Source: an uncultured Acidimicrobiales bacterium
Lineage (GTDB): Bacteria; Actinomycetota; Acidimicrobiia; Acidimicrobiales; SZUA-35
DNA length: 64,000 bases
Assembly: GCA_938029215.1 (NCBI GenBank)
Contig: CALHFG010000093.1
Location: forward strand, 1-64,000
Direction of reading: 5' to 3'
In this document: positions 53,325-61,731 of the stretch, in pieces
Numbering within the stretch: the first letter of the stretch is position 1
Layout: every line of letters starts with the position of its first letter
Position numbers and translations under genes: made by a program
Notes under the pieces: generated by a model
Database searches by the model: none
What the model was told of the DNA's origin: nothing
What the model saw: the letters and a program-made list of their open reading frames with translations, nothing else

Positions 53325-54004
53325 GATCCACTCACTTCAACCGCGCCGTCGCGTAACCGAACCGTCCGGTCGGCGAGGCTCGCCACGGCCTCGTTGTGTG
53401 TCACGACCACGACGCAGCGGCTGGGCGAGCATGCGTCTCTGATTAGGCGCATGATGTTCTCACCCGTGGTCGAGTCGAGCGCTCCGGTCGGTTCATCGGC
53501 GAGAAGGAGTCGCCTGTCGCCAACGAGTGCTCGAGCGATTGCCACACGCTGTTGTTCACCACCCGATAGGTCGTCCGGGAACGCTCGGAGTCGATCGGCC
53601 AGGCCAACCTCGACTAAGCGTTCTTTCGCCTCGGAGCGAGCGCGTTTGGCAGGCACACCATCCAGCTCCAGCGGAGCGGATACGTTCTCGAGGGCGTTGA
53701 GCCCACTCAGCAGGTTCAGGCCCTGGAAGACAAATCCGATGTGTTTGCGGCGAATCTCGGCTACTCCGGTGGGAGACAACCCAGCCATGTCAATGCCGTT
53801 GACCTCAACCGTTCCGCTGGTTGGAGAATCGAGACCGCCTGCGATGGTTAGCAACGTCGACTTTCCCGAGCCGCTGGGCCCCATGATGGCGACCATTTCG
53901 CCTGCCGTAACGCTGAAGTTTGCGCCCTTCAGCGCCGTGGTGCTGTTCGGCGACGTGCCGAAGGTTCTGGAGACTGCGTTCATTCTCAGCGGTAAAGGTT
54001 GCAT
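53321..54004 (-). CDS. ABC transporter ATP-binding protein (LolD/MacB type)
   Basis: 227 aa. Walker A GPSGSGKST, signature LSGGEQQRVAIARAL, Walker B LLLADEPTGALD and switch His in VVTHNEAV are intact; the length and sequence fit the LolD/MacB ATPases that pair with FtsX-like permeases. It is the first gene of the four-gene operon. GGAGGT directly abuts ATG 54004, so the second Met (53983) may be the true start. The upstream region contains GTTCACGTTCGGTTAAC on the minus strand, a possible response-regulator repeat. Confidence 0.9.
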   Translation of the reverse strand: MQPLPLRMNAVSRTFGTSPNSTTALKGANFSVTAGEMVAIMGPSGSGKSTLLTIAGGLDSPTSGTVEVNGIDMAGLSPTGVAEIRRKHIGFVFQGLNLLSGLNALENVSAPLELDGVPAKRARSEAKERLVEVGLADRLRAFPDDLSGGEQQRVAIARALVGDRRLLLADEPTGALDSTTGENIMRLIRDACSPSRCVVVVTHNEAVASLADRTVRLRDGAVEVSGS

Positions 54005-54057
54005 ACCTCCACGCTGAACAAGCGGTTGTTAACCGAACGTGAACGACGGTTGGTTCG

Positions 54058-54819
54058 TCATGGTTCCGGTTGGGCGATTGCCGCCGGACTGAACCCGTAC
54101 GGCAGTTCGAGGCGGTGAGCAGCTAGCAGTTGGCTATCGGCGAGGACCTCCGGGGTTGGTCCGTCGGCGACGACACGGCCGTTGCTGATAATGACCGACC
54201 GCGGGCAGAGCTCCAATGCCAGGGGGAGGTCATGAGTGATCACAAGCTGGGTTAGATCGAGCGACTTCAAGAGATTGGCGAGCTCCCTTCGGCCGAACGG
54301 GTCCAGGCCGCTGGTTGGCTCGTCGAGCACCAGAACGTCGGGATGCATGGCCAGCACCGTGGCGATCGCGACTCGCCGTTTCTCGCCACCGCTGAGATGA
54401 TGAGGGGTCCGGTCCACGAAGTCGATGGCGTCGACTGCGTCTAGAGCCTCACGAACTCTTTCGGCCTGCTGTTCCTTGGTGAGGCCGAGATTCGCTGGGC
54501 CGAACGCCACGTCCTCGCGAACCGTTGGCATGAACAACTGGTCGTCAGCGTTCTGAAACACCATCCCGACGCGTCGTCGAATCTCACTGAGATTGTCCTC
54601 GTTGATCGGGATCCCATTGACTTTGATCGAACCGGCCTGCAGCTCAAGCACCCCGTTGAGGTGAAGCGCCAGGGTGGTTTTGCCAGCACCGTTGGGGCCT
54701 AGGAGCGCCACTTTCTCTCCCGGCTTCACCGTCATCGACAGTTGGTCGAGAACGGCGTGGCCGTTGGGGTAGGAAAAGGTGAGGTCTTCGACAGCGACAG
54801 ATTCGGGGGTGGAGTGCAT
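54058..54819 (-). CDS. cbiO: Cobalt/nickel ECF transporter ATPase (CbiO/NikO)
   Basis: 253 aa. Walker A GPNGAGKTT, Q-loop VGMVFQNADDQLF, signature LSGGEKRRVAIATVL, Walker B VLVLDEPTSGLDPFGRREL. The FQNADDQLF segment is typical of ECF-type ATPases with paired subunits. It is the last gene of the cbiM-cbiQ-cbiO operon, separated from cbiQ by 7 bp. Only one ATPase is encoded, so it presumably works as a homodimer, as in CbiMNQO and NikMNQO. It energises uptake of cobalt or nickel. Confidence 0.93.
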   Translation of the reverse strand: MHSTPESVAVEDLTFSYPNGHAVLDQLSMTVKPGEKVALLGPNGAGKTTLALHLNGVLELQAGSIKVNGIPINEDNLSEIRRRVGMVFQNADDQLFMPTVREDVAFGPANLGLTKEQQAERVREALDAVDAIDFVDRTPHHLSGGEKRRVAIATVLAMHPDVLVLDEPTSGLDPFGRRELANLLKSLDLTQLVITHDLPLALELCPRSVIISNGRVVADGPTPEVLADSQLLAAHRLELPYGFSPAAIAQPEP

Positions 54820-54826
54820 AGGCGTC

Positions 54827-55585
54827 CTAGGTGAGCAGGGCGAGGGTCGCCAGTGAGAGGGAGATGGCGCCAGCGGCAGCGCTCAGCAACCAATCCGACA
54901 AAGTTGCGGCCCGGTGGTCCATTTGGGGCATTGTGCCGGTGAACCCACGGGCGAGCATTGCGCCGTGCACCCGTTCACCGCGTTCATAGGAGCGCACGAA
55001 CATCGCTCCCGCGGAGGTGGCGATTGGTTTGGCTTGCCAAAGCCAGCGTGGGTCGTGGCCGCGGGCGGTCATCGCGACCCGAACCCGAGCCATCTCCTCG
55101 ACTATGAGGTCGAGGTATCGAAACATGAACGCCACGATCGACACAATGACCGTTGGCACTCGGAGACGGCCGAGGCCGCGGACGACGTCCGGGATCGGGG
55201 TGGAGCCAGCCAACACCAAGCTGGCGCCGGTTCCCAAGGTTGCCTTGGCGATTACGTTCCAGCTGGCCCACAACCCCTCGATGGACAGCCCTATGCCGAG
55301 GACCTGGGTTTGGTCGCCACCCGCAATCAGCGGGATGAACAGTGCGAATCCAACGAATGGGAGCACGGCCGCAAAACGGACAACAGCCTGACGTACGCGG
55401 TAGCCGGTGATTCGCATGGCTAGGGCGACGACAACCGCGTTGAGAGCGAACGCCCACACCGCAGTGCGAGGCGTGATCGACACGCCGACTGCGAAGAGGA
55501 ACGCTCCGACGATCTTGGCTTCCGGCGCCAGCCGGTGAATCGGCGAGGTTCCGGGGAGCAGGAGATGTTGGTGTGCACCTGCCAT
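54827..55585 (-). CDS. cbiQ: Cobalt/nickel ECF transporter transmembrane component (CbiQ/NikQ)
   Basis: 252 aa, about five membrane helices. The coupling-helix region contains MARVRVAMTARGHDP and the second Ala-Arg-Gly motif ERGERVHGAMLARGFTG, which dock to the ATPase dimer in ECF transporters. The N-terminus LLLPGTSPIHRLAPEAKI is typical. The gene starts 3 bp after the cbiM stop. It couples ATP hydrolysis to toppling of the CbiM substrate-binding unit. Confidence 0.92.
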   Translation of the reverse strand: MAGAHQHLLLPGTSPIHRLAPEAKIVGAFLFAVGVSITPRTAVWAFALNAVVVALAMRITGYRVRQAVVRFAAVLPFVGFALFIPLIAGGDQTQVLGIGLSIEGLWASWNVIAKATLGTGASLVLAGSTPIPDVVRGLGRLRVPTVIVSIVAFMFRYLDLIVEEMARVRVAMTARGHDPRWLWQAKPIATSAGAMFVRSYERGERVHGAMLARGFTGTMPQMDHRAATLSDWLLSAAAGAISLSLATLALLT

Positions 55586-55588
55586 GGT

Positions 55589-56596
55589 TTATGCCGGAGC
55601 CGGCTTGCGACGGCGACGTTCGCCAACGGCGAAGAACAGGCCGTAGCCGACGGTCATTGCGATTGCAGTCCCAGAGAAGCCCGCTATTGCCAGGCTTGCG
55701 GATTCGTTCGCTACGCCGCTAACGGCGTAGTCGGCGAAGACCCCGCTGTCCAGCAGGTGTTCCTCTGCCTGGTCGGCAAACCCGGTCTCTTCGGCAACGG
55801 TCTCGAGCCCGTCGGGCGAGTCCACCGCGAATTGACTGACGACGGTTGCCATGACGATCGACGCCAGGATCCCGCCGATGACAAAGGTGCGCATTGGGAC
55901 CGGGGAGCGGTCTGCGACGATTTCGCGGTCGAGGTCGGCGATTCCATGAACAAGGTCTGGGCGAGAGGCGACAACCGCGCCTATTGCAAGTGCGGTGATG
56001 CAGCCTTCGCCGATCCCGATCAACAGGTGCACGCCGACCATGGCAGTGAAGACGTTGTCGAAGTCGATCGGTGCCGTGGCCCCAAACAACCATTCGACGC
56101 TAAACGCCATTGCAGACAGAACGACCGAGGCTGCTGCGGCCAAGCCGGCCGCACCGATGATCCCCCCGGCGTTGTTGGGCATGAGTTTTCGGGCAAGCAG
56201 AAACACCGCGTAGCCACCGAACGCGGTAACGATCGCCATGTTGAGAATGTTGTAACCCAGTGCGCTCAGGCCACCGTCGGCGAACAGCAGCGACTGCACC
56301 ACCACAACGATCGTGACCACCAGCGCGCCGGTTGCGGGGCCGAGCAGGATAGCCGCCAACGCTCCTCCGAGAAGGTGGCCGGTGGTGCCAGCCGCAACAG
56401 GAAAGTTGAACATCTGTGCCGCAAAAATGAACGCCGCGGCAATTCCTGCCAGCGGGATTTGCTTGTCTTTGAGCTCGCGGCCGCTCTGGCGCAATGCAAA
56501 CCCCACGACGGCAAAGGAGATTGCCGCGGTGGCGATAGCAACAGGGGTAGACAAGAAGCCGTCGGGGGCGTGAAGGGCAAAGAACAAGCGGAGCAC
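55589..56596 (-). CDS. cbiM: Cobalt/nickel ECF substrate-binding component CbiM fused to a CbiN-like PDGLE domain
   Basis: 335 aa. Residues 1-210 are CbiM: HAPDGFLSTP, the histidine-bearing metal-site motif, and FNFPVAAGTTGHLLGGALAAILLGP. Residues about 235-330 are a PDGLE-type (CbiN-like) region with two helices around SPDGLETVAEETG. Such CbiMN or NikMN fusions are known. In characterised NikM/CbiM the metal is bound by the amino terminus plus His2 (Met-His); here the His is at position 9 because MLRLFFAL precedes it, and no start codon lies immediately before the His codon. A Fur-family box overlaps the promoter. Whether the metal is nickel or cobalt cannot be decided. Confidence 0.9.
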   Translation of the reverse strand: MLRLFFALHAPDGFLSTPVAIATAAISFAVVGFALRQSGRELKDKQIPLAGIAAAFIFAAQMFNFPVAAGTTGHLLGGALAAILLGPATGALVVTIVVVVQSLLFADGGLSALGYNILNMAIVTAFGGYAVFLLARKLMPNNAGGIIGAAGLAAAASVVLSAMAFSVEWLFGATAPIDFDNVFTAMVGVHLLIGIGEGCITALAIGAVVASRPDLVHGIADLDREIVADRSPVPMRTFVIGGILASIVMATVVSQFAVDSPDGLETVAEETGFADQAEEHLLDSGVFADYAVSGVANESASLAIAGFSGTAIAMTVGYGLFFAVGERRRRKPAPA

Positions 56597-56617
56597 CTCT
56601 GGTGTGGACGAGCCCTC

Positions 56618-56657
56618 AACCTAGAGCCGCCGAATCGCTTTCTGCAAATGATTCGCA
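56618..56657 (-). promoter_or_regulatory. cbiMQO promoter with Fur-family box (Nur/Zur-like)
   Basis: -10 TAGGTT (56618-56623, minus strand); the 15-bp near-palindrome TGCAAATGATTCGCA (56643-56657, 7-1-7 with one mismatch) overlaps the expected -35 position. The shape is that of a Fur-family operator; TGC/GCA ends fit Nur-like boxes and the 7-1-7 spacing fits Zur. Confidence 0.6.
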
Positions 56658-56665
56658 AAAAGCCC

Positions 56666-57769
56666 TCAGGTGGGGACGACGTCAATGATTCCGATCGATG
56701 GCCGAGCTCCAAGCCTGATCTGGGGGGCGTGGTGGCGCTCACGCCCGACGCCCGTAGAAACATAGATTGGGCTTCCGAACAACTCGTGCAGTCCTCCGGC
56801 ACCGACAGTTCGCGGCACATCGGAAAGTGTTAATGGTGGCCCAAAGAACGGGATACTGACCTGTCCGCCGTGGGTGTGGCCGGCCACAACCAAGTCAACC
56901 GGGGTCCCGCGAACTCTGAAAATTTCATCGGGCTGATGACCCAGAAGGATTCGCATGTCGGCCCCGACCTGGCCGGTGAGCTGTCGGATCGTGCGCGCGG
57001 CACCAAACTCGTCGTCGCCAAACAGCGTGATGCCGGCGATTTGAAGTGAGGTTTCCCCGATCGTGATCTCCGCGATCCGGTTGTCCAGCACCCGAACGCC
57101 GGTATCACCGGTGATTCTTACCAAGCCAGCGACGGTGTCGGTATTGCCGTTGACTGCAATGACGTGTGGCACCCCTTCGTCCAGTCGTTTCATGGCGGCT
57201 GCGAACTCGGGCCACCGTTCATCGAACTCGGTTGGCGACATATGCCAAAAGTCGCCCGGGATGAGCACGATGTCTGGCTGGTGAGCGATCAACTCGTCGA
57301 TGGCATTGTTTTCATAGCCACCGATCGATGTTGTTTGAAGATCGGCGAGGACCCCAATGCGGAACGTGTTCTTGGCATTGGGCGCCGCGAGGGTGACATG
57401 GTCTACGCGGAGCCAAACCGGTTCAACTCGGGTGGTGTACATCCCGAGCGGCGCCAGGAACAGCAATGCGCACAGCGCGACGGCCAGCGGCTTCGGTACC
57501 GGTGTTGCGCCGAAGAGGGTCACCGCCGCAGCAACCGGGATAGCGACGACGCTGAGGAGGTAGATCAAATGCACCAAGGCAAAGAAATCAAACCCGGCAA
57601 TAACGACCGTTCCGATCATGGCAATCACCGTTCCGGTGACGCCGATGGCCAACGCTCGAAGCGTGGCGATCCACGCGTTCGAACCGCTGCGCAGCGAATG
57701 GGCCGCGCCGGCGCCTGCGGTGAGCCCGAGGAGAAGTGAGCTGGCGAGAGTGAAGAAGTTGAGCGACAT
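56666..57769 (-). CDS. Membrane-anchored metallophosphoesterase (calcineurin-like)
   Basis: 367 aa. Four N-terminal membrane helices (about 1-125) precede a calcineurin-type domain. Motifs: VLADLQTT in place of the usual DxH, PGDFWH, NGNTDT in place of GNHD, LLGHQPDE and AGHTHGGQ. Two of the usual histidine positions are thus Gln and Thr, while the later His residues remain. The order of TM helices then phosphoesterase resembles YkuE/YaeI-like UDP-diacylglucosamine hydrolase relatives. Activity may be altered in metal preference or reduced. It lies upstream of cbiM in the same direction but is separated by the cbi promoter. Confidence 0.82.
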   Translation of the reverse strand: MSLNFFTLASSLLLGLTAGAGAAHSLRSGSNAWIATLRALAIGVTGTVIAMIGTVVIAGFDFFALVHLIYLLSVVAIPVAAAVTLFGATPVPKPLAVALCALLFLAPLGMYTTRVEPVWLRVDHVTLAAPNAKNTFRIGVLADLQTTSIGGYENNAIDELIAHQPDIVLIPGDFWHMSPTEFDERWPEFAAAMKRLDEGVPHVIAVNGNTDTVAGLVRITGDTGVRVLDNRIAEITIGETSLQIAGITLFGDDEFGAARTIRQLTGQVGADMRILLGHQPDEIFRVRGTPVDLVVAGHTHGGQVSIPFFGPPLTLSDVPRTVGAGGLHELFGSPIYVSTGVGRERHHAPQIRLGARPSIGIIDVVPT

Positions 57770-57788
57770 TGGTGACTGGGCTTTGGAA

Positions 57789-58352
57789 CTACCGCGACCC
57801 GAGACCGTTGACCAGGGTGTCGACGATCATCTCGATTTCTTCGGGCGTGGTGGTGATCCCGCGGAAGAGTGTCCGGGCCATCACGGGTCCGCCGACAACA
57901 TCGCAGAGAATCTCGATCGGCACCGAACCACCGATTTCACCGCGCTCGCGGGCTCGTTCAATCACGGTTCGCAGGGGCCGCATCCGCTCGAACTCCAGCG
58001 CTTCCCGCATCTTGGCCAAGTCTGGATCCGATGCAGCGCGCGACTTCAAGTCGAACATCATTGAAGACATTTCAGGCTGGCACATAATCGAAACCGCGAT
58101 GTTGTACATCTGCACCAGATCACCCCGCAGGCTGCCGGTGTCGGGAGCATCGATTTCGGTGACGACATTGCGAATGACGTCGATCAGGAGATCGTTCGCC
58201 GACGGCCAGTTTCGATAGATCGTGGTCTTTGCCACTCCTGATCGAGCGACGACCGCATCGATGGTGAAGCCGGGTATTCCCTCCGAACCGACGACAGCCA
58301 TCGCTGCATCGAGCGCCTTTTGGCGAGCTTCAGGACTTCGTGGACGGGCCAT
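57789..58352 (-). CDS. TetR-family regulator
   Basis: 187 aa from ATG 58352 (MARPRSPEARQ). The helix-turn-helix is FTIDAVVARSGVAKTTIYRNWPSANDLLIDVI. The C-terminal part (residues 75-185), with FRGITTTPEEIEMIVDTLVNGL, is the TetR_C ligand domain found in many actinobacterial members. It diverges from an SDR gene, and the MMPL transporter two genes away has a palindrome at its transcription start; either may be its target. No ligand can be named. Confidence 0.9.
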   Translation of the reverse strand: MARPRSPEARQKALDAAMAVVGSEGIPGFTIDAVVARSGVAKTTIYRNWPSANDLLIDVIRNVVTEIDAPDTGSLRGDLVQMYNIAVSIMCQPEMSSMMFDLKSRAASDPDLAKMREALEFERMRPLRTVIERARERGEIGGSVPIEILCDVVGGPVMARTLFRGITTTPEEIEMIVDTLVNGLGSR

Positions 58353-58437
58353 AACGACCACAAGAGTACAGAGTCGATCACCAACTATCGGGGTCAGAGC
58401 TTCTGTCGCGGCACTTCCGTGACGCGCGTTGGCGCCC

Positions 58438-58443
58438 TACCGT
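58438..58443 (+). promoter_or_regulatory. -10 box TACCGT of the SDR gene
   Basis: TACCGT ends 6 nt before ATG 58450. Confidence 0.4.
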
Positions 58444-58449
58444 TGGCCT

Positions 58450-59157
58450 ATGGCAAACGTAGCGATCGTGACCGGAGCAAGCAGGGGCATTGGGAGAGCG
58501 GTGGCCGAGGCGCTTCATATCGACGGCTTCGAGCTCCTGACCGCAAGCCGTTCGGCCGTAGATGTTCCCGCCGAACGCTGGACTCATGTGGTGGCCGATC
58601 TCGGCACCAGCGATGGTCTTGAAGCTCTTCTCGGTCACCCATTGGCCGGAAGGGCCAGCGTGCTTGTGAACAACGTCGGTCATATCCAAGCGGTCGGCGG
58701 TGTCGCCGCCGAGTCGACCGATGCGGTGCGGGCAACGTTCGACACCAACGTGTTTGGGCCGATCGAGGCGTGTCGGCGGCTTGCCCCCAAAATCGCAGCT
58801 CAGGGTGCGGGGTCGATCGTGAACCTGTCGTCTATCTACGGGCCGATCTCGCCAGCGCCGGCAGTTCTGAGCTACGCCGCCAGTAAGGCAGCCCTGGCGG
58901 CGGTAACCCAGTCACTGGCGCTCGAACTGGCAGGTCAGGGAGTTCGCGTGAACGCTGTTCTGCCGGGGAATATCGATACCGATATGACCCGTGGTGGGGG
59001 AGAGGAGTACGTCGGTCAGGTGGTGGGTCGGACCCCGCTCGGCCGGTTGGGCCGAACCCAGGACATAACGCACGCAGTGCGTTTTCTGATCGATGCCAGC
59101 TTCGTGACCGGGCATCTGCTGGTTGTCGACGGTGGCATTTCGCTCGTCGGAGGCTGA
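58450..59157 (+). CDS. Short-chain dehydrogenase/reductase
   Basis: 235 aa. The NAD(P)-binding TGASRGIGRAVAE, the NNVG motif (LVNNVGH), Ser in NLSSIYG and YxxxK in YAASKAALAAV are intact, and the C-terminus IDASFVTGHLLVVDGGISLVGG is that of a classical SDR. Substrate unknown; FabG-like reductases look similar but are usually about 245 aa. The ATG at 58450 is preferred because TACCGT lies 6 nt upstream. Divergent from the TetR gene and 110 bp before the MMPL gene. Confidence 0.9.
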   Translation: MANVAIVTGASRGIGRAVAEALHIDGFELLTASRSAVDVPAERWTHVVADLGTSDGLEALLGHPLAGRASVLVNNVGHIQAVGGVAAESTDAVRATFDTNVFGPIEACRRLAPKIAAQGAGSIVNLSSIYGPISPAPAVLSYAASKAALAAVTQSLALELAGQGVRVNAVLPGNIDTDMTRGGGEEYVGQVVGRTPLGRLGRTQDITHAVRFLIDASFVTGHLLVVDGGISLVGG

Positions 59158-59181
59158 GACACACGTCACCCAGAAAATCGA

Positions 59182-59242
59182 GTGACAAGTGCGCAAGGAT
59201 CGGCTTACGCTACGAAGCAGTATCGATACAGCCCGGTATCGA
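59182..59242 (+). promoter_or_regulatory. Promoter and operator of the MMPL transporter gene
   Basis: -35 GTGACA (59182-59187), 18-bp spacer, -10 TACGCT (59206-59211). The perfect palindrome GTATCGATAC (59220-59229) sits at the expected start point, and a second TATCGA lies at 59237-59242, 16 nt on. This is a candidate TetR operator. Confidence 0.5.
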
Positions 59243-59267
59243 ATTGCTCAACCCGAGGAGCCCACCA

Positions 59268-61637
59268 ATGTACGCACGACTTGGACGCTGGTGTTACAAC
59301 CATTCATGGCAGGTGCTGGCTACATGGATTGGAATCCTGATCGCAGCTGGTGTCTCGATCGGAACGATCGGCCCGGCCTACGACGGCAGCTTTGAGATCC
59401 CCGAGTCCGAGTCCGCCGATGGTTTCGCCATCATCGACGAGAACTTCGGCGGTCTCGGTTCGGGCCTCCAGGGGACCATCGTGATCAAGGCAGAACAGGG
59501 TCTCGCTGACCCCGCCGTTCAGGCGGCCGTGACCGACTACATCGGAGAGCTCCTGGCCGAGTCAGGCGACGGCGAAGAGTTCGAGGGCATGCAAATCCTG
59601 TCGCCGTACGACCCTGGCGGCGAACGTCAGATCGCCCCCGACGGAACCATTGGCTTTGCGTCGGTCAGTCTGCCCCAGACGACCGATGGCACGGCCGCAT
59701 CGCTGATGGGCGTTGAAATGCACGAGCGAATCGTCGATGGTGAACTGGGGCAGATCCCAGGTCTTCAGGTTGAGATCGGTGGTGCTGCCCTCGCCGAGTT
59801 CGAGCCGCCGGAGTCTGAGCTTCTCGGGCTGGCTTTCGCCGTTGTTGTGCTGATCGTTGCGATGGGTTCGGTGGTCGCCATGGGCACCACCATCGGCGTT
59901 GCGGTCATTGGCGTGGGAATCGGCGGAATCGCGATCGCGCTGTTATCGAACATCACGAGCGTCCCCGATTTCGCGTCGACGATCGGTCTGATGATTGGCC
60001 TGGGTGTCGGGATCGACTACGCGCTGTTCATCGTCACTCGGTACCGAGAGGCACTGGCCGAGGGCTTCGACAGCGAAGGCGCCACGATCGTTGCGATCGA
60101 CACGGCCGGACGATCAGTCATCTTCGCCGGCGCCACTGTGGTGGTATCGCTCCTTGGTCTGTTGCTGGTTGGGCTGCCCTTCATCACCGGCCTCGGGTAC
60201 GGGGCAGCTATCACCGTCGCAATCGTGATGATCTCGTCAGTAACGCTGCTACCAGCCGCTCTGGGGCTGGTGAGAGACAAGGTCAACGTCACCCGGTGGC
60301 GCGGCATGATCGCTTCGGGACTCGTGGCCTTCGCACTGCTGGGCCTGGGCCTGAGCATTTCGCCGTTCCTGATCGGTTTGCCGCTTGCGCTCGTGGTAGC
60401 GATCGCCGGCTACATGCCGTTCGCCGGTCCCTTGAAGAAGGAACTGCCGCCTCGCAAGGAGGTGGCCATTCGAGACACCGTTTGGTACCGCTGGAGTCGC
60501 CGCATCCAAGCCCGCCCATGGGCGTGGGCAATCGGCGGAACAGCCATCCTTCTGCTCCTCACGTCGCCATTGCTCGCCCTCAATATGGGATTCTCCGATG
60601 AGGGGAACTTCCCGGAAGAGACGACCACTCGGAAGGCGTACGACATCTTGGCCGATGGTTTCGGTGCCGGGTCGAACGGCCCCTTCCTCATCGTTACCGA
60701 GGTCACCAGCCCGGCAGACTTCGAGACCCTGCAGGGTCTCAGCGCCGCCCTCAATCAGACCGGCAACGTGCAGTTCGCCAGCCCTCCCATTCCAAACGAT
60801 CCCCAGAATCCGACGGCAGCAATGATCCAGCTGCAGCCGACGAGCGCCCCGCAGGACTCCGAGACTGAGGCTTTGGTCGAAACCTTGCGATCAGAGGTCA
60901 TCCCTGCTGCTGTGGCAGGCACGGACCTGAGCCCGAAACTCACCGGCATCACCGCAGCCAACATCGACTTCACCGGATTCCTCGGCGGTCGCATTCTGCT
61001 GTTCTTCGGTGTCGTGCTGGCCCTGAGCTTCCTGCTGCTGATGACCGTGTTCCGATCGATCATGGTGCCCCTCAAGGCCGTCATCATGAACATGCTGAGC
61101 ATCGGTGCCGCCTACGGCATTGTGGTGGCGATCTTCCAGTGGGGTTGGGGTGGAAGCCTGCTGGGAATCGAACCTGCACCGATCGAGCCTTTCATCCCGA
61201 TGATGATGTTCGCCATCGTCTTCGGCTTGTCGATGGACTATGAAGTCTTCCTGCTGTCGCGGGTGAAAGAAGAGTACGAACGCACCGGCGACCCCGTGAA
61301 CTCGGTCGCCGACGGTTTGGCCATGACCGCCCGAGTCATCACCGCTGCGGCGGCGATCATGGTGGTCGTCTTCGGAAGCTTCCTCTTTGAAGACAACCGG
61401 ATCATCAAACTCTTTGGCCTCGGACTGTCGATGGCGGTATTCATCGACGCAACCCTGGTTCGAATGCTCCTCGTGCCCTCAACAATGCAGCTTCTCGGTG
61501 CCCGCAACTGGTGGCTGCCCGGCTGGCTGGATCGCCTCTTGCCCAACCTCAACGTTGAGGGCGGACACCACGAGCCGCCCACCGGCCCCGATGTCGACGA
61601 GACCGACTTCGACGTCCCGGTCCTGCAACCCCAATAG
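59268..61637 (+). CDS. MMPL/RND-family transporter
   Basis: 789 aa from ATG 59268, with GAGGAG 8 nt upstream. Architecture: one N-terminal helix, an extracytoplasmic domain (about 35-180), six helices including ASTIGLMIGLGVGIDYALFIVTRYR, a second extracytoplasmic domain (about 400-570) and a final block of helices with FAIVFGLSMDYEVFLLSRVKEEY. The paired D-Y motifs (GIDYALF, SMDYEVF) are the proton-relay signature of MmpL3-type transporters. It exports lipids or drugs; lack of a partner adapter gene suggests a lipid or hopanoid-type substrate, unproven. Possibly controlled by the nearby TetR protein. Confidence 0.92.
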   Translation: MYARLGRWCYNHSWQVLATWIGILIAAGVSIGTIGPAYDGSFEIPESESADGFAIIDENFGGLGSGLQGTIVIKAEQGLADPAVQAAVTDYIGELLAESGDGEEFEGMQILSPYDPGGERQIAPDGTIGFASVSLPQTTDGTAASLMGVEMHERIVDGELGQIPGLQVEIGGAALAEFEPPESELLGLAFAVVVLIVAMGSVVAMGTTIGVAVIGVGIGGIAIALLSNITSVPDFASTIGLMIGLGVGIDYALFIVTRYREALAEGFDSEGATIVAIDTAGRSVIFAGATVVVSLLGLLLVGLPFITGLGYGAAITVAIVMISSVTLLPAALGLVRDKVNVTRWRGMIASGLVAFALLGLGLSISPFLIGLPLALVVAIAGYMPFAGPLKKELPPRKEVAIRDTVWYRWSRRIQARPWAWAIGGTAILLLLTSPLLALNMGFSDEGNFPEETTTRKAYDILADGFGAGSNGPFLIVTEVTSPADFETLQGLSAALNQTGNVQFASPPIPNDPQNPTAAMIQLQPTSAPQDSETEALVETLRSEVIPAAVAGTDLSPKLTGITAANIDFTGFLGGRILLFFGVVLALSFLLLMTVFRSIMVPLKAVIMNMLSIGAAYGIVVAIFQWGWGGSLLGIEPAPIEPFIPMMMFAIVFGLSMDYEVFLLSRVKEEYERTGDPVNSVADGLAMTARVITAAAAIMVVVFGSFLFEDNRIIKLFGLGLSMAVFIDATLVRMLLVPSTMQLLGARNWWLPGWLDRLLPNLNVEGGHHEPPTGPDVDETDFDVPVLQPQ

Positions 61638-61660
61638 CACACCCGGTGCCGGGTGCATTT
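61638..61660 (+). terminator. Hairpin after the MMPL gene
   Basis: CACCCG-GTGC-CGGGTG immediately after the MMPL stop, followed by CATTTGC. A possible weak intrinsic terminator. Confidence 0.4.
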
Positions 61661-61731
61661 GCTGCACCCAACACAATCGAGCGGTTCGGCTACGTTTTGC
61701 AGATCGCCGCTAGTCACTGGTCAATAGATGA

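Noticed and set aside
56597-56665. Cobalamin riboswitch before cbiM
   Set aside because: Only 69 bp of spacer and no B12-box-like sequence; a protein operator fits better.
55535-56833. 432-aa plus-strand ORF opposite cbiM
   Set aside because: Composed of Arg/Asn/Gly/Asp-rich low-similarity sequence antisense to a clear CbiM; shadow.
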